Positions 1 to 10,345 of a stretch of DNA of 64,000 bases are shown piece after piece. The notes below the pieces were generated by a model that worked only from the letters and a program-made list of their open reading frames with translations, searched no databases and was not told the DNA's origin. Origin of the DNA: Beaufortia kweichowensis (lineage: Eukaryota; Chordata; Actinopteri; Cypriniformes; Gastromyzontidae); assembly GCA_019155185.1 (NCBI GenBank), contig CM032800.1:12840001-12904000 (forward strand). Direction: 5' to 3'. The position numbers and the translations under genes were made by a program. Within the stretch, counting starts at the first letter, position 1; each line of letters starts with the position of its first letter.

Positions 1-1794
1 TATGTCAGATAAGCGAAGATAGGGCCATATTATGCAGATTGCAGGAGTCCATTCTGAAGCCTCGCTGTGTGTGTTTGTGTGAGGCTGCGTGTAACAAAAT
101 GACAATAACAAAAATGACAATGGTGATAATTGCAATAGCTGTTACAGTGATATTTCATTATATACAGTACAGTTGCATTATAATTGGAGTAGTTGGCATA
201 ATTGATGAATCAGCGATAGTAGAATCATAGAGACTATCAATCGATCAATATTAGGCCATTTTTGTACTTTTTTTCTAGAGTCAAATGTTTTATTCAAGTC
301 AAACACTTGTTTTGTTTAATTTGTGTCACCTCAATTAATTGTATTTGTATTAATCTGTATCACATACTGTATATATCACATACCATTGGCCAACCACTCA
401 CAGGGTCAATATCAACCACAAAATAGTAGTGTAGGAACATTTCCCAAACTTTCTGTCATTAACTGTGTTAATTTACACCAGCCCTGGATTTTTTGTAATG
501 TATGTGAGGGATTATTACATGTTTTGTATGTGGCAGCAGAAGAAGCAACAAGGCAAAAGGTTAAACTTGTGGTTGAATCTGTAATGTATAGTGTATTTAT
601 GTACTGTATAGTTTGCGGCTGAATTTGATCTATTTGTAAACATACATTAGCAGAAAGTAAGGTTAAAAGGGTTTTATGCATGCGAGCATGTACTGTGGAG
701 ATGAATGGGCTTGCAAGCTTCAATACATGACATTAGATACAGTACAATCTGTGTATGGATTATTGTCATATATAGAATTATCCCACAGTATGTATTTTTT
801 TCCAAATACAGAATAATAATATGTCATAAGCCTTTTTAAAATGTACTAACTACTTATGCATCTTCTTTACTATGTTTTTTATTTAGTATGTTTGCTTGTG
901 ATCTGTCAATACAGGGTTGATTTTAAATTTGGGCATTTGTATCAGTTATCAGCCATAACAACTAAATAGTTATTCAAATCCTACATTTCCCCATTATCTA
1001 TTCATACATGTTATGAAAGATGTACCCAGTTATCCTTCATAAATAAAATGAGTAAAATAAGGTGTGGTAAACAGCAGACTTTAAATACCTTTAGTTGTAG
1101 TTATCCCACAACATGGTGGACTGTAGGTATTTATATGAGGCTTTTTTCTGCATGTTTGAGACTGTATGAGAGAATGTGAGTGTGCATTAAATAGACAAAT
1201 GCAGAAGTCCCAAACAGGTCAAGAGAAGTTAAAATAATAATAGTAAAGTAACATTGTGCAATTGACTTTGACAATTGGCCCTTTCCTCCCAATCCACCAT
1301 CATGGAGAGTTCTTCCCCAAACACCACTGCTGCATCTATATGCCTTCATCTGTCAACCTCTCATTCGTCTACTTTTTACTCTGTCTTCCATCACTCTTTT
1401 TTTGTCTTCTTTTGGCTTTTTTACCCGTTGCACCTGTTCTCATTTGTTTTGACTGTGATGAACCTACATGTTTTGAGTATATTAATAATGTTCAGAGTAC
1501 AATCAACAAAAAGGGCAACGCTAGCTTAAAATATAAACTGTATTGACAAAACATATTAATTAATTTATCTGTGTAGATTCAGATATTGATGCTTTTTAGT
1601 AAAATATTCATAACCCACAAATCAATAATGTGCATGACAGATAATAATTAACTTGAAACTTTTAGAAATTTCTAATTATCAACCAAAGTTATTCATCAGA
1701 AAGAGTGGTATCCTTTGGTTTTGCCCTCTTTGTCATTAGATGGTCAGTTGTGACGTAAGCACCCCCTGACTGTAATTCTGCTTCTGTCCTGTAG
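1..1794 (+). other. adgrb1: adgrb1 intron, 3' part
   Basis: AT-rich sequence upstream of the first recognisable adgrb1 exon, ending in a polypyrimidine stretch and the acceptor CTGTCCTGTAG at 1784-1794. The exon that should precede it (TM5 and the third intracellular loop in BAI proteins) was not found here, so it lies upstream of the window. The small open frames in this stretch resemble no protein I know and I treat them as chance. Confidence 0.7.
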
Positions 1795-1966
1795 GGCGTC
1801 GCTGTGGAGCTCATGTGTTGTTTTGCCACTACTGGCACTCACTTGGATGTCTGCAGTCCTGGCCATTACTGACCGTCGCTCGGCCCTGTTTCAAATTCTT
1901 TTTGCTGTCTTTGATTCCCTCGAGGGCTTTGTTATTGTGATGGTGCATTGCATCCTACGCAGAGAG
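1795..1966 (+). CDS. adgrb1: adgrb1 exon, TM6 and TM7
   Basis: Internal coding exon of a BAI-type adhesion GPCR. The first base completes a split codon (a glycine by comparison with the family), followed by 57 codons. The peptide begins ASLWSSCVVLPLLALTWMSA, the sixth transmembrane helix, and continues through AITDRRSALFQILFAVFDSL and GFVIVMVHCILRRE, the seventh helix and the start of the cytoplasmic tail. Residues DRRSALFQILFAVFDSLEG match mammalian BAI1 more closely than BAI2 or BAI3 as I recall them. The flanking sites are CCTGTAG acceptor and GTGGGC donor. BAI1 is a plasma-membrane receptor in brain, known for phagocytic (phosphatidylserine) and synaptic roles; its extracellular part is not in this window. 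Confidence 0.93.
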
Positions 1967-2063
1967 GTGGGCGAACACGAACCTGGTGTCATAAAGTTTT
2001 AAATGGGTCTTTATTTTCAACTTTAGCTAGAAATGTTTCAATGTGATTTTGATGACTGTTTAG

Positions 2064-2159
2064 GTCCAAGAGGCAGTGAAGTGTCGAGTCATTGATCGTC
2101 AAGAAGATGGAAACGGAGACTCTGGTGGCTCTTTCCAGAATGGCCATGCTCAGCTGATG
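2064..2159 (+). CDS. adgrb1: adgrb1 exon, membrane-proximal tail
   Basis: Exon of 32 codons in phase 0 with a TTTAG acceptor and a GTGACT donor. The peptide starts VQEAVKCRVIDRQEDGNGD and ends SFQNGHAQLM, nearly identical to the BAI1 segment just after TM7. The RQEDGNGDSGGSFQNGHAQ stretch separates BAI1 from its paralogues: BAI3 has a shorter, serine-rich counterpart and BAI2 a different one. It encodes the first cytoplasmic residues after helix VII and follows the TM6/TM7 exon after an intron of about 97 bases. Confidence 0.93.
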
Positions 2160-2267
2160 GTGACTTGCTGTTACAATAATCTCCGCCTTACATGTGTATT
2201 TCTGTTAAACATGAAAACATAATTGCAAGCTTCCGTCTTGGTGAAACATGCTTCCTGTGTTCTCCAG

Positions 2268-2307
2268 ACTGACTTTGAAAAAGACGTGGACATTGCTTGT
2301 CGATCTG
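2268..2307 (+). CDS. adgrb1: adgrb1 exon, TDFEKDVDIACRS
   Basis: A 40-base exon encoding TDFEKDVDIACRS plus the first base of the next codon, with a TTCTCCAG acceptor and a GTGAGT donor. This motif is invariant in the cytoplasmic tails of BAI1, BAI2 and BAI3. The exon ends in phase 1, which joins in frame to the exon at 2901 and gives ...RS-GT... across the junction. In mammals about 15 residues (VLNKDI...TIT in BAI1) lie between these two motifs, and no equivalent was seen in the intron that follows. Confidence 0.9.
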
Positions 2308-2796
2308 GTGAGTCTCACAGTGTCATTTAGAGTCAGTGATCAACTCTGTTTCTCCACTGGTTTATTTGCCGTAACATCCGACGAGAAGTGCAGTCTGCTG
2401 TTTTTACCAGAAGTCTCGCATTTCAGGCCCTATAATGCATTTTATACAAAGAGAATATGATCTGCTCGCTGGTGAGCAACAAAATGCAGATGAAAAGGCT
2501 CGTCAGTTCCATGCTGTGCCTCAGATCTGTCGGCCTGTCCTAATTATGTCTCTTCTGACGTTTCATTATCAGATAGAAGCTTTCTTCTCTGATGTCTTAT
2601 CAGAAATGTGATTCTGAATATAAGTCCAGAAGACATATCAAGCAAACATCTGGAAATGTAGTGTATGATGAGACATGATGACAGAGTGATATTTTTTTAA
2701 ATGAAGGCTTTTCGATTCTGTTCATGTATGAACCATCAAATGACTTGCATCAAACTACAATGTTGTGCGCAGGTCACCGTTCAAACTCTTTCTTTA

Positions 2797-2890
2797 AAAG
2801 AGTAGTTCACAAAACATTCTTAGATTTACTTGCCCTCATGTCAATTTGGCCATCCGTTCTGGTTTCACTTGATAATGTTTTCATTCGCTC
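2797..2890. repeat. MITE fragment before adgrb1 exon
   Basis: The stretch AGAGTAGTTCACAAAA followed by ATTTACTTGCCCTCATGTCA resembles the terminal part of a very common cyprinid palindromic MITE (AGTTCACC...TTTACTCACCCTCATGTCATTCC). It is a short degraded piece ending only a few bases from the polypyrimidine/acceptor of the long adgrb1 cytoplasmic exon. The resemblance is judged by eye, so the exact edges are uncertain. Confidence 0.4.
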
Positions 2891-2900
2891 TGATCTGCAG

Positions 2901-3544
2901 GCACCATGAAGCGTTCTTCTCTACAGGGTGAGGAGAAGATAGCTTCTCAACAGATCACAGTACAGAAAGGATCCAACTTTAACACTCTCCCTGCGAGCAT
3001 GGCAAAGGTCCACCTGCAAAACGTCGCCGACTACGCCAGCCACACCCTCACCATGCGCCGTGAGAAGGGCGGCATCGCCGGGGTCAGCACAGAGCTGCCT
3101 GGAGCCAAATCCATTTATATATGTGACGGAGAGCTCTTCAAGCAGCTGGACGGAGATCTCACACGGGCTCCAGGAGACAGCTGCGGACCCGAAGGCGGAG
3201 GAACCAGCCAGGGTTATGTCCTCTTACCCACCAACAACAACACTCTTAGACCCGCAAAGGGCGGGAAGGAGGACCAAGCCACCAAGTACAACCTCGGTAT
3301 AGAACAGTTACCCCAGACCAGACTCATCCACCTGGCCAACACGGCTGGCTCAGATCCAGTGTCGGGCTTCGGGCTGAAGAGTTTGCCCACCGATCGTGTC
3401 AGTGTTTCTTGCTCCGAGAGGGAATCCCCAGTGCAGACGGTGCAAAACATCTCCAGTGAGTCCCAAATGACCAACAACACATGTGAGCAAGGAGACATGG
3501 GCAAGAGTGAGACAATTTCCACACTGTCTATGAGCTCTCTGGAG
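2901..3544 (+). CDS. adgrb1: adgrb1 long cytoplasmic exon
   Basis: The largest exon here: two bases finishing a Gly codon, then 214 codons, with a CTGCAG acceptor and a GTAAGA donor. It encodes the central cytoplasmic tail. Landmarks shared with mammalian BAI1 are GTMKRSSL near the start, NFNTLPASMAKVHL, GELFKQLDGDLTRA, YVLLPTNNNTLRP, IEQLPQTRLIHL and the closing STLSMSSLE. In mammals, after the TRLIHL motif comes a long proline-rich stretch that binds the SH3 domain of BAIAP2 (IRSp53). Here that place holds a Ser/Thr/Glu-rich sequence without a polyproline run. An ATG at 2906 gives an open frame through the exon, but the acceptor and phase show it is internal and not a start. No transmembrane segment is present. 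Confidence 0.92.
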
Positions 3545-3788
3545 GTAAGACGTGATTATCATCACCTAAACCTTATCCTGTTTCCACAATGTAGATCAAC
3601 TTGTATCTTTTAAATAATGTACACCCTCTATTACACTTTGGAAAGACAGATTTACAGCTTAAATAAATCAGAACCCCAGTGACAGAGTTGCTTTCTAAAT
3701 GACTATTCATTAACATTTGATGGCTAACAGTGTGAAGAATATAAAAGTGCTTGTGGAACATGTCTCGAAACTCAATAGGAGTGTTAGG

Positions 3789-4310
3789 GCATTATGGATG
3801 TGAGTTTATCAGTCAAAACTTGAAATATACATTTTAAGAGAATGTATTTATTACCAATATATTGAACCATTTGTTTATATTTTACTAAAACACTGTTGAT
3901 AGAGTCAGTAAAACTTATCAAAAATATTAAAAAAATGGAAATATACACGCGTTATGGGTGTAACAAACAAAAACATGATTTTCAGAGGCAACATGCTCAT
4001 ATTTGTAGGATTTCTGTGAATTAAAATGCACAAAGCAAACGCAATTATACCCAACAAATGGAGAAGAGATGACTCTTTAGAGAACATAAAATAGTTCTTT
4101 TATTTTAATTTCATGTGTTTGTTTATGAGGAATATGGCCTGAAAACAGCACTTTACCTGACTATAAAAACTTATTTTAACTGACTATTTTAAACATAAAA
4201 AATGCTTTAAAGCTGAGAGAGACCTCACAGGAGTATTTAAACCACCAAATATTGACATCTGCAATATCAGTATGGTAAAACCTTTTGATATATACTTTAT
4301 TTTATTCATG
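3789..4310 (+). repeat. unclassified interspersed repeat, copy A
   Basis: About 520 bases in an adgrb1 intron that recur elsewhere in the window. Shared blocks are TTATGGATGTGA then CAGTCAAAACTTGAAATA, TGTTGATAGAGTC, GGAAATATACACGCGTTATG, ACCCAACAAATGGAGAAGAG followed by ATGACTC, TGAAAACAGCACTTTACCTG, and GTATTTAAACCACCAAATAT near the end. It looks close to full length because copy E at 61963 (opposite strand) carries the same blocks in the same order. No open frame or obvious inverted termini are seen. Confidence 0.7.
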
Positions 4311-5132
4311 GTAAGGTTGACATGCGTGGAATAGATGTTATTTGAAATCACATGTTGTCATTACCTTACTGTCTTTTTTCATGATTATGATTCTAATGAC
4401 TGATGGACACTTTGATTTATAGTCCAAGGAGACATTTATATATGTGATGGACATTTATATAATGTTTGTCATATTTGCCACAAGGGAGCGACTGTTCTTA
4501 TTTGTGCACAAAAAGAAAAAGCATGTTTGCGGAGCGACCGGATAGAGAAGTGTCATTACGCTGGTCAGAGTACACATTTCAACTGACATTGACAAATGCA
4601 CACAGACTCAGTTTCAACAAATGCCGATGCCACATCGAAACATTTAATGGAATGAAAACATTGCAGTTTTGAAAGGAGTGCGCTTTGAAGAAATGACAGG
4701 AAGCTACATAAATTGTGCCACTTTGCACAATTTTTTGCAATTATCCCTCTTAGGAGAAAGTCTCTGTAAAGGTCAGGTTTTTAAAAAGGGACAGCAGATG
4801 ACAAGCGTAGATTCCTCCTCACCTCAGGCCAAACGAGCTCCCAGAATGCATTGCGGGTCCACAGCTGCAGTCGTGCTCGGAGCGTGCAGAATGTCAGACT
4901 GCCCTCAGATGCTCTCCGGCAGGCTAAAGAAAGGCCATGCGGTCACAAGCTGTTTCCTGCATGCATGCCAGGAGCTCTGCAGAAGCACGCGATATACAAG
5001 CCGTACAATGTCTTCCTCAAGTGTCAAGATTTTACTCTTAACTGTATTTTACCTTTGTGTTGCATATCTTGTATTTTTCACATGACCACTTTAACACAAT
5101 GCACAGTAACATTCTTCTTCTTCTCCGTGTAG

Positions 5133-5168
5133 AGAAGAAAATCACGCTATGCAGAGCTGGACTTTGAG
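5133..5168 (+). CDS. adgrb1: adgrb1 exon, RRKSRYAELDFE
   Basis: A 36-base exon encoding exactly RRKSRYAELDFE in phase 0, between a CCGTGTAG acceptor and a GTGAGT donor. The motif (S)LERRKSRYAELDFEK is the signature of the distal BAI tail; BAI1 has AELDFE, BAI2/BAI3 have SDLDFE. The Ala here supports the BAI1 assignment. It continues the STLSMSSLE end of the previous coding exon without a frame change. Confidence 0.93.
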
Positions 5169-5255
5169 GTGAGTGTAATGTATATCCAACTGTAGTTTAA
5201 GTTACAGATGGTTGTCATAGTTTTCCCAGGTTTTTAGTCTTGCTTTATCTTACAG

Positions 5256-5414
5256 AAGATCATGCACACACGGAAGCGCCACCAAGACATGTTTCAGGAT
5301 TTAAACAGGAAGTTGCAGCACGTAGAGAAGGACAGAGATTCTCCACCCGTGGATGGAAAGGCTGGGAAGAGATGGAGTGTGTCCTCGGGAGGCAGCGATA
5401 AAACCAATCTTAGT
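5256..5414 (+). CDS. adgrb1: adgrb1 exon, RKR ELMO-binding helix
   Basis: A 53-codon exon starting KIMHTRKRHQDMFQDLNRKL after a TTACAG acceptor. In mammalian BAI1 the RKR triplet of this helix binds ELMO and recruits Dock180 to activate Rac during engulfment; the triplet is intact. The exon then runs through a segment containing GKRWSVSSGGSDKTNLS. The RWSVSSGG part is known to me from the BAI2 tail and not from mammalian BAI1. The most likely donor is GTATGA at 5415, phase 0, joining to DKQQTP at 6233. If the intron is retained, the protein gains one Val and stops at TGA 5418-5420. Earlier phase-0 GT sites also exist (for example the Val of PPV), so the exact donor is inferred. Confidence 0.88.
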
Positions 5415-5721
5415 GTATGATTATAAATTTAACACTACCACAACTACCATTTTGTTATTTTGCCATATAGTGGTGAATCTCATTTTTTTTAAATTATAAT
5501 TTGCATATGAAAAATGATTTTAGGCTCTTTTTATGTTTTAAGTTTTTTTTACATTGACATTCTCCTTGCCTAAAGGAAGTGGCACAGCTTATCCCACTTC
5601 CTGTACTGGAAACTGAGTGGCTTAGTAATCGTGAAAATGTCACAATGCAAAAATAACATTAATAGTATTTAAAACAGGTTTTACTTTATTTTTTAAATGC
5701 ATTTTATAACTTTTTTTACTG

Positions 5722-6134
5722 ACAGCTGTGGACAAAAATATTGCCACCCTTGGTAAATACGAGCAAAGAAAATTTTGAAAATAAATCTGTGCTGTTTCTC
5801 CCTTGGATCTTTTATTTAAAATTCACAGAAATACAATGTTTTAATTGAGTAAAACAATTTAGGGGAATACGTATGAAATAATGTTTTTCTTTTTTTCATG
5901 TATGCCTGAGAATTCTTAATAATTTTTGCCAAAGTACATTCCAGATAAACATGATGTGATTTTACCCCACTTTTAAATATTTTACTTCAATAACACTTAT
6001 AAAATGTATATAAAACACATTTTTCTGATTTTTTCTTTTTTTCAAATAAAAAAGAAAAAGAAACAATACATATTTTCACAGCTTTATTTGATCATATTTA
6101 CCAAGGGTACTAATATTTTTTGCCCACAACTGTA
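5722..6134. mobile_element. Tc1-like MITE in last adgrb1 intron
   Basis: Inverted terminal arms flank about 410 bases. The left arm reads ACAGCTGTGGACAAAAATAT then GCCACCCTTGGTAAATA. The complement of the right arm reads ACAGTTGTGGGCAAAAAATA then TAGTACCCTTGGTAAATA. The CCACAG/CTTGGTAAATA termini are typical of non-autonomous Tc1/mariner-like elements of fish. A TA follows the right end. There is no transposase frame. It lies wholly in the intron before the terminal coding exon. Confidence 0.72.
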
Positions 6135-6232
6135 GTTTTTATCCTGTAATTTTGTGGTTAAATATGACCCAGAAATTCCTGTATATCCTAATATAGATTT
6201 ATACTAAAACATTGATCTTTCTATGCATGCAG

Positions 6233-6427
6233 GACAAGCAGCAGACCCCCAGTAAGAGGGCGTGGGAGGGAATCAGGAAGACCCACTCCCCACCATCATG
6301 GGTGCGTAAGGAGCTGGAACCCCTGCAGGCCTCTCCTCTAGAGATGCAGGCGGTGGAGTGGGAGAAGGCCAGCGCCACTATCCCTCTGGTGGGCCAAGAG
6401 ATCATGGACCTGCAAACGGAGGTCTAA
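6233..6427 (+). CDS. adgrb1: adgrb1 last coding exon, QTEV C-terminus
   Basis: Terminal coding exon of 64 codons plus TAA, after a GCATGCAG acceptor. The peptide opens DKQQTPSKRAWEGIRK and includes SWVRKELEPLQASPLE and EWEKASATIPLVGQEIMD, ending DLQTEV. This is the BAI1 C-terminus almost residue for residue (human has QQTPNKRPWESLRK, WVKKELEPLQPSPLE, IPLVGQDIIDLQTEV). QTEV is a class I PDZ ligand, known in BAI1 to bind MAGI and related scaffolds at synapses. It is followed directly by the 3' UTR. Confidence 0.95.
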   Translation, partial: DKQQTPSKRAWEGIRKTHSPPSWVRKELEPLQASPLEMQAVEWEKASATIPLVGQEIMDLQTEV

Positions 6428-7387
6428 ATGACCACACACGAACAAAAAACTACTTGCAGGGAATTGGGACAAAGAGATGAAAAAAATGTGGGCAAAAGTG
6501 TGTGGAAGGACCAAAAATATTTGAGAGAGAGAGCGAGAGAAGCGAGTCAGAGAAAGCAACATAGAAATGTGGCTGTGCATTTTTTTTATCTTGGAATGGC
6601 CTTTCCCTTAATGTCAAAGCGAATCATAACACTTTTGGAAAAGCAGGTCTGAGCCCGTTGCTATGGTAATGAGCTGGCACTACCAAGAACGGCTGAATCG
6701 GGCAAGTTGAGTGGTCACCCTCTTTGGCATTCTGGGATGTTGCCATGGGAACATTGGGAGTGACCGACAGAAATTCAGAGCAGATGAGCCTTAGTGAGTG
6801 GCCTTCAATTTCTTACACTTCTGGATATACACAAACACACACATATTAGCCATTTGGTCATTAAAGATTTATTCTGGATGGAGAAATGTAGATCTGCTGA
6901 ACTAGAACTACCACAGAAAGCTTTCAAACTGCCCGGCAGGGATTCGGAAAGACAAATGAAATTTGAACAAAAAACTAATTCTTACTATTATTAGCATCAT
7001 CTTTGTTGTTATCAGTGTGACATGCAACACATGCATATGAATGCGGTGTGAGGGGCGACGGGCATCACGTCCCAAAGCCATCTGCATATGACTGTTAATC
7101 CGTCTCGAGCGCCTCCTGCAACGTCAGGAAAACCCTTCTGAGCCAGTACCGCCCACAGCAGTGCCACTCGCGCCCACATCTTCGCCACTGTGCTGTTCTG
7201 TGCACCGCACCGACCTGGGGATGCTTTAAAGACGTCAGTGAAAATCTCAGATTTCCATTGGTCAGATCAGCAATGCAGTGCGTTCGTTACCAGTGACTTT
7301 GACAGGTAGTGAACAGGGCCGGAGGATCGGTCCATTGCCTGAATCACTGGAGCTGAATTCGTAGAGAATCATGACAATAAACATATA

Positions 7388-7465
7388 GATGTATATATAT
7401 ATGCACACTTGCATATAAATATATAAAGTGTGTATATGTATATGAATATATATATATATATATAA
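7388..7465. repeat. TA microsatellite in 3' UTR
   Basis: Imperfect TA/TATATG dinucleotide tract, with uninterrupted TATATATA runs near 7394 and 7448, inside the adgrb1 3' UTR. It is low complexity and probably length-variable. Confidence 0.8.
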
Positions 7466-7911
7466 ATGATGTGTTCTATATGAAACTGCAGAGCGGTGTT
7501 ATTCTCTGGTCAGGTTGTGGTTGCACACAGAGAAAGCACAAGACTCGACAGAGTCCTGTTGTACAGCATTGTAATTATTTCCAGAAGAGATCTACGAAAT
7601 GAATTTTAGCCTATAAATATCTTTCTTACTGTGCTTGGGGGAATATTGTTATCATTATTATAGATATCATCGCGATTCTGAGATCCCCAAATCTCATCGG
7701 GTTACTGGACTATATCAGTGTTCTGTAACTTCATGTAACGGTGTGTATTTTGGTATCGCTGACCGTCACTCCAGATGATACTTGCCTGAAATCCCCTGTT
7801 CCGTCCCCTCCCTTCCCCTCCTTACTCCTCCACAAACCCTTTTTTAAGTTTCCTGGGGTTTCTTTGTTATTGTACAGTTTTCAGAGCACAAAATGAATGT
7901 GTCATATTTCT

Positions 7912-7917
7912 AATAAA
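7912..7917 (+). terminator. adgrb1: adgrb1 polyadenylation signal
   Basis: Canonical AATAAA hexamer in TTTCTAATAAAAAG, about 1.5 kb past the stop codon, followed by an A/T-rich stretch. It is the first canonical hexamer in a plausible setting after the coding end. Another AATAAA at about 8025 could be a second site. Confidence 0.6.
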
Positions 7918-7935
7918 AAGTATATCTATATAAAA

Positions 7936-10345
7936 AAATAAGGAGTCGTACTTACAGCTCCCTGAAACTGCGGTGGCCTTTGGATTGATGGGCAGGTTTC
8001 CTTTCAGATAAACATTTTTGATCAATAAAATAAAGGAAAATTATTTACTGAATGATCTGTTCTATAATGTAGCATCTGCATGGTGAGCATCTCCATTTTT
8101 GACTGGTGAGATTTTGCTCCGCTAAAGAAAAGAAATATGCTATTGAAAATTTAGTCAGTAGTAAATACTGCTGGAAATTAGTGTTATTATTTGATTAAAG
8201 ACTAGATGAGTGTTACATTAGCAGGGATTTGGTGGGCAGAGAAATGTGGTATTGCTACAAATGCAAGACATTTATTTTATTTCAACACAGGGTGAGCCAG
8301 TATACTGAACCCAATTATATTTGCATTAAAAACTAGATCTTTTCTCCTCGATTGCAAATCATACATGTTGCATGAAGACATGTATGTGCGGCACCATTCA
8401 GTTCAAATGATACAACGTATAGTAACAGATTTAAATAATAAATGTAAAATTCAGAATTATAGGGGATATACATATTTTATATAATAAACCCTGGTTCTGT
8501 ACAGTATTTTCTTTAATAGCATTTTGCATTATATTGTACATTACCTACAGAGCATGGGTACTGTCTACATTTTCATATACGCTCTTGTGGTATATGAACG
8601 TCTGACGGTTTACCAGTCATATAATTAGACGAGGTCTAATTATATCTTTTCTAAATTCAATTATATGGAAATCACTAAATTCTGCCATGCAGGTTTGCTC
8701 CATATGTGTTTGTTCATCAGGGAAAATTGTCAAAATGACTTGAAAGCTGTCTTCCTGATTAATTCTTACCTGATCCAGCTGGATATATAAAACCTTTATA
8801 GCATCTTTAATGCAAACACTGCAATAAATGTGCTAACAACGCAAATAAAGTAAACAACCAGTGATAAAAATGAAGGCTAAAATAGCAATAAACTTTGTGG
8901 TCTTGATAAAAAGCAAGTTGAATTTAATGCTGAAAGCTATAAAAAAGTTATTGTACAGTAAAACGACAAATTGAACAAATTAAAAAATAACAAATGTTTA
9001 GATTCATATTAAAATTTGATACCAGATCTTTGCAAATCTTAACACAGTTTAAAACTCTGAGGTCTAAAAGAGGCAGATGTCATGACAGTACAGGAAGAAA
9101 ATGTGCTCAAGTATCATGATGAAATGATTAACTATTTATCAAATACAATCCCACTGGTTTAATCTCATAGGTGTGAGCTTTCTCTTTCCAAAAAGTAAAG
9201 CGCTGTGACCATGAGAAGTTCAGGCTGATGTGTAAACAATCTCACATGACGATGTCTGTGAGGTGTTCATCTATCATGTACAGTATGTTTGTAACGGATA
9301 ATGCTCCTCTCCTGGTTTTTTAAACAAAAATCCTATCAGACATCTCTTTCCCCAGACATGAGTGATGCTTAAATCTTTGCAAGATTTACTATATTAAGTA
9401 AATCTGAGTCAACAACATTAAAAGTGGCAAAAATATCCTGGAATGCAAAAATACTGTCTCATACAGTCTCCAGTGTATCATTTTGTAATGTTCAGCTTAT
9501 ATCCACCATAAATATAATATATAGTATAACAAATATATTTATTCTTTTGTCAGGAACACTGCCAACTTATCACATTTAATGCCAGGGATTATATCAGGAC
9601 AGCTTCTCTGAGAGGCGTTTAGAAGCCTGTCAATGGTCCAGAATAGCACCCCTGGGGTGTTCTAGTTCTCCAAGACCAATTCAACTAAATGAGCGTACAA
9701 GCCTGATCTAATTGCATTATTAAAAATAGATAGCTGCTGTCTGAAGGTATCATAATGGACTTGGAGCTTTAGATTTGACTCCTTATTTTCCTTTAAGGTT
9801 GACAAAATTTGAATTCCTTAAAAGTAGATTGTATGGTGCTACAGTAGATTAATTTGATTAGATTAATTAATTTGCCAAAATACAGAACCTGATATGATTA
9901 TATTTTCATAAATACCTGTTGATAGAGTCCAGACCTCAGTAAAATATCACTCCATACACACATTTCCTCTTTTAGAGGAGGGAAAAATACATGCGTTATG
10001 GATTTGACAAAAAATGTACAATCATGCTTTGTTGGATTTACCCAACAAATGGAGAAGAGATGACTCTTCAAAGAACATAAAAAAGCCTACAATAAAATCC
10101 AATGCAATTTTACACAATGCATAGCTATTTTACAAGATGGCTAAATTAGATCAATTCATACAATCTCATTATGCTTTAGTATAATCTGCCATTGCCCCAG
10201 TAACATTAAGGTGATATAAATGAACCACAATAGTTACAAATTCATGTATCGGGCTGTAAATTCTAAATTGGATGCAAAGATTGTAAAGTCAGAGTAAAGT
10301 TGCCAAGAATCATGTATTCCCACCAAATCACAAGTGAGAGAGTAA
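7936..10345. other. intergenic, AT-rich
   Basis: No coding exon or RNA gene was recognised. The stretch is AT-rich, with short chance frames only. The sole structured part is repeat copy B at about 9915-10085. Confidence 0.5.
9915..10085 (+). repeat. unclassified interspersed repeat, copy B
   Basis: Fragment of the same family as copy A: CTGTTGATAGAGTCCAGAC, then AAATACATGCGTTATGGAT, then ACCCAACAAATGGAGAAGAG and GATGACTCT...AGAACATAAAA, in the same order and orientation. It lacks both ends of the full copies. Confidence 0.65.

Larger units (their letters stand above)
6428..7935 (+). other. adgrb1: adgrb1 3' UTR
   Basis: Non-coding sequence from the TAA stop to a polyadenylation signal AATAAA at 7912-7917, with a further AATAA string shortly after. 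Cleavage is expected about 15 to 25 bases downstream. The UTR has a GC-richer middle part (about 7020-7260) and an AT dinucleotide tract. The end is inferred from the signal; no transcript evidence is available. Confidence 0.65.

Noticed and set aside
2906..3613. A 235-codon open frame starting at ATG 2906, looking like a stand-alone gene
   Set aside because: It is the internal long exon of adgrb1. The acceptor at 2899-2900, the phase match with the exon at 2268 and the GTAAGA donor at 3545 show that the ATG is internal and that the codons after 3544 are intron.
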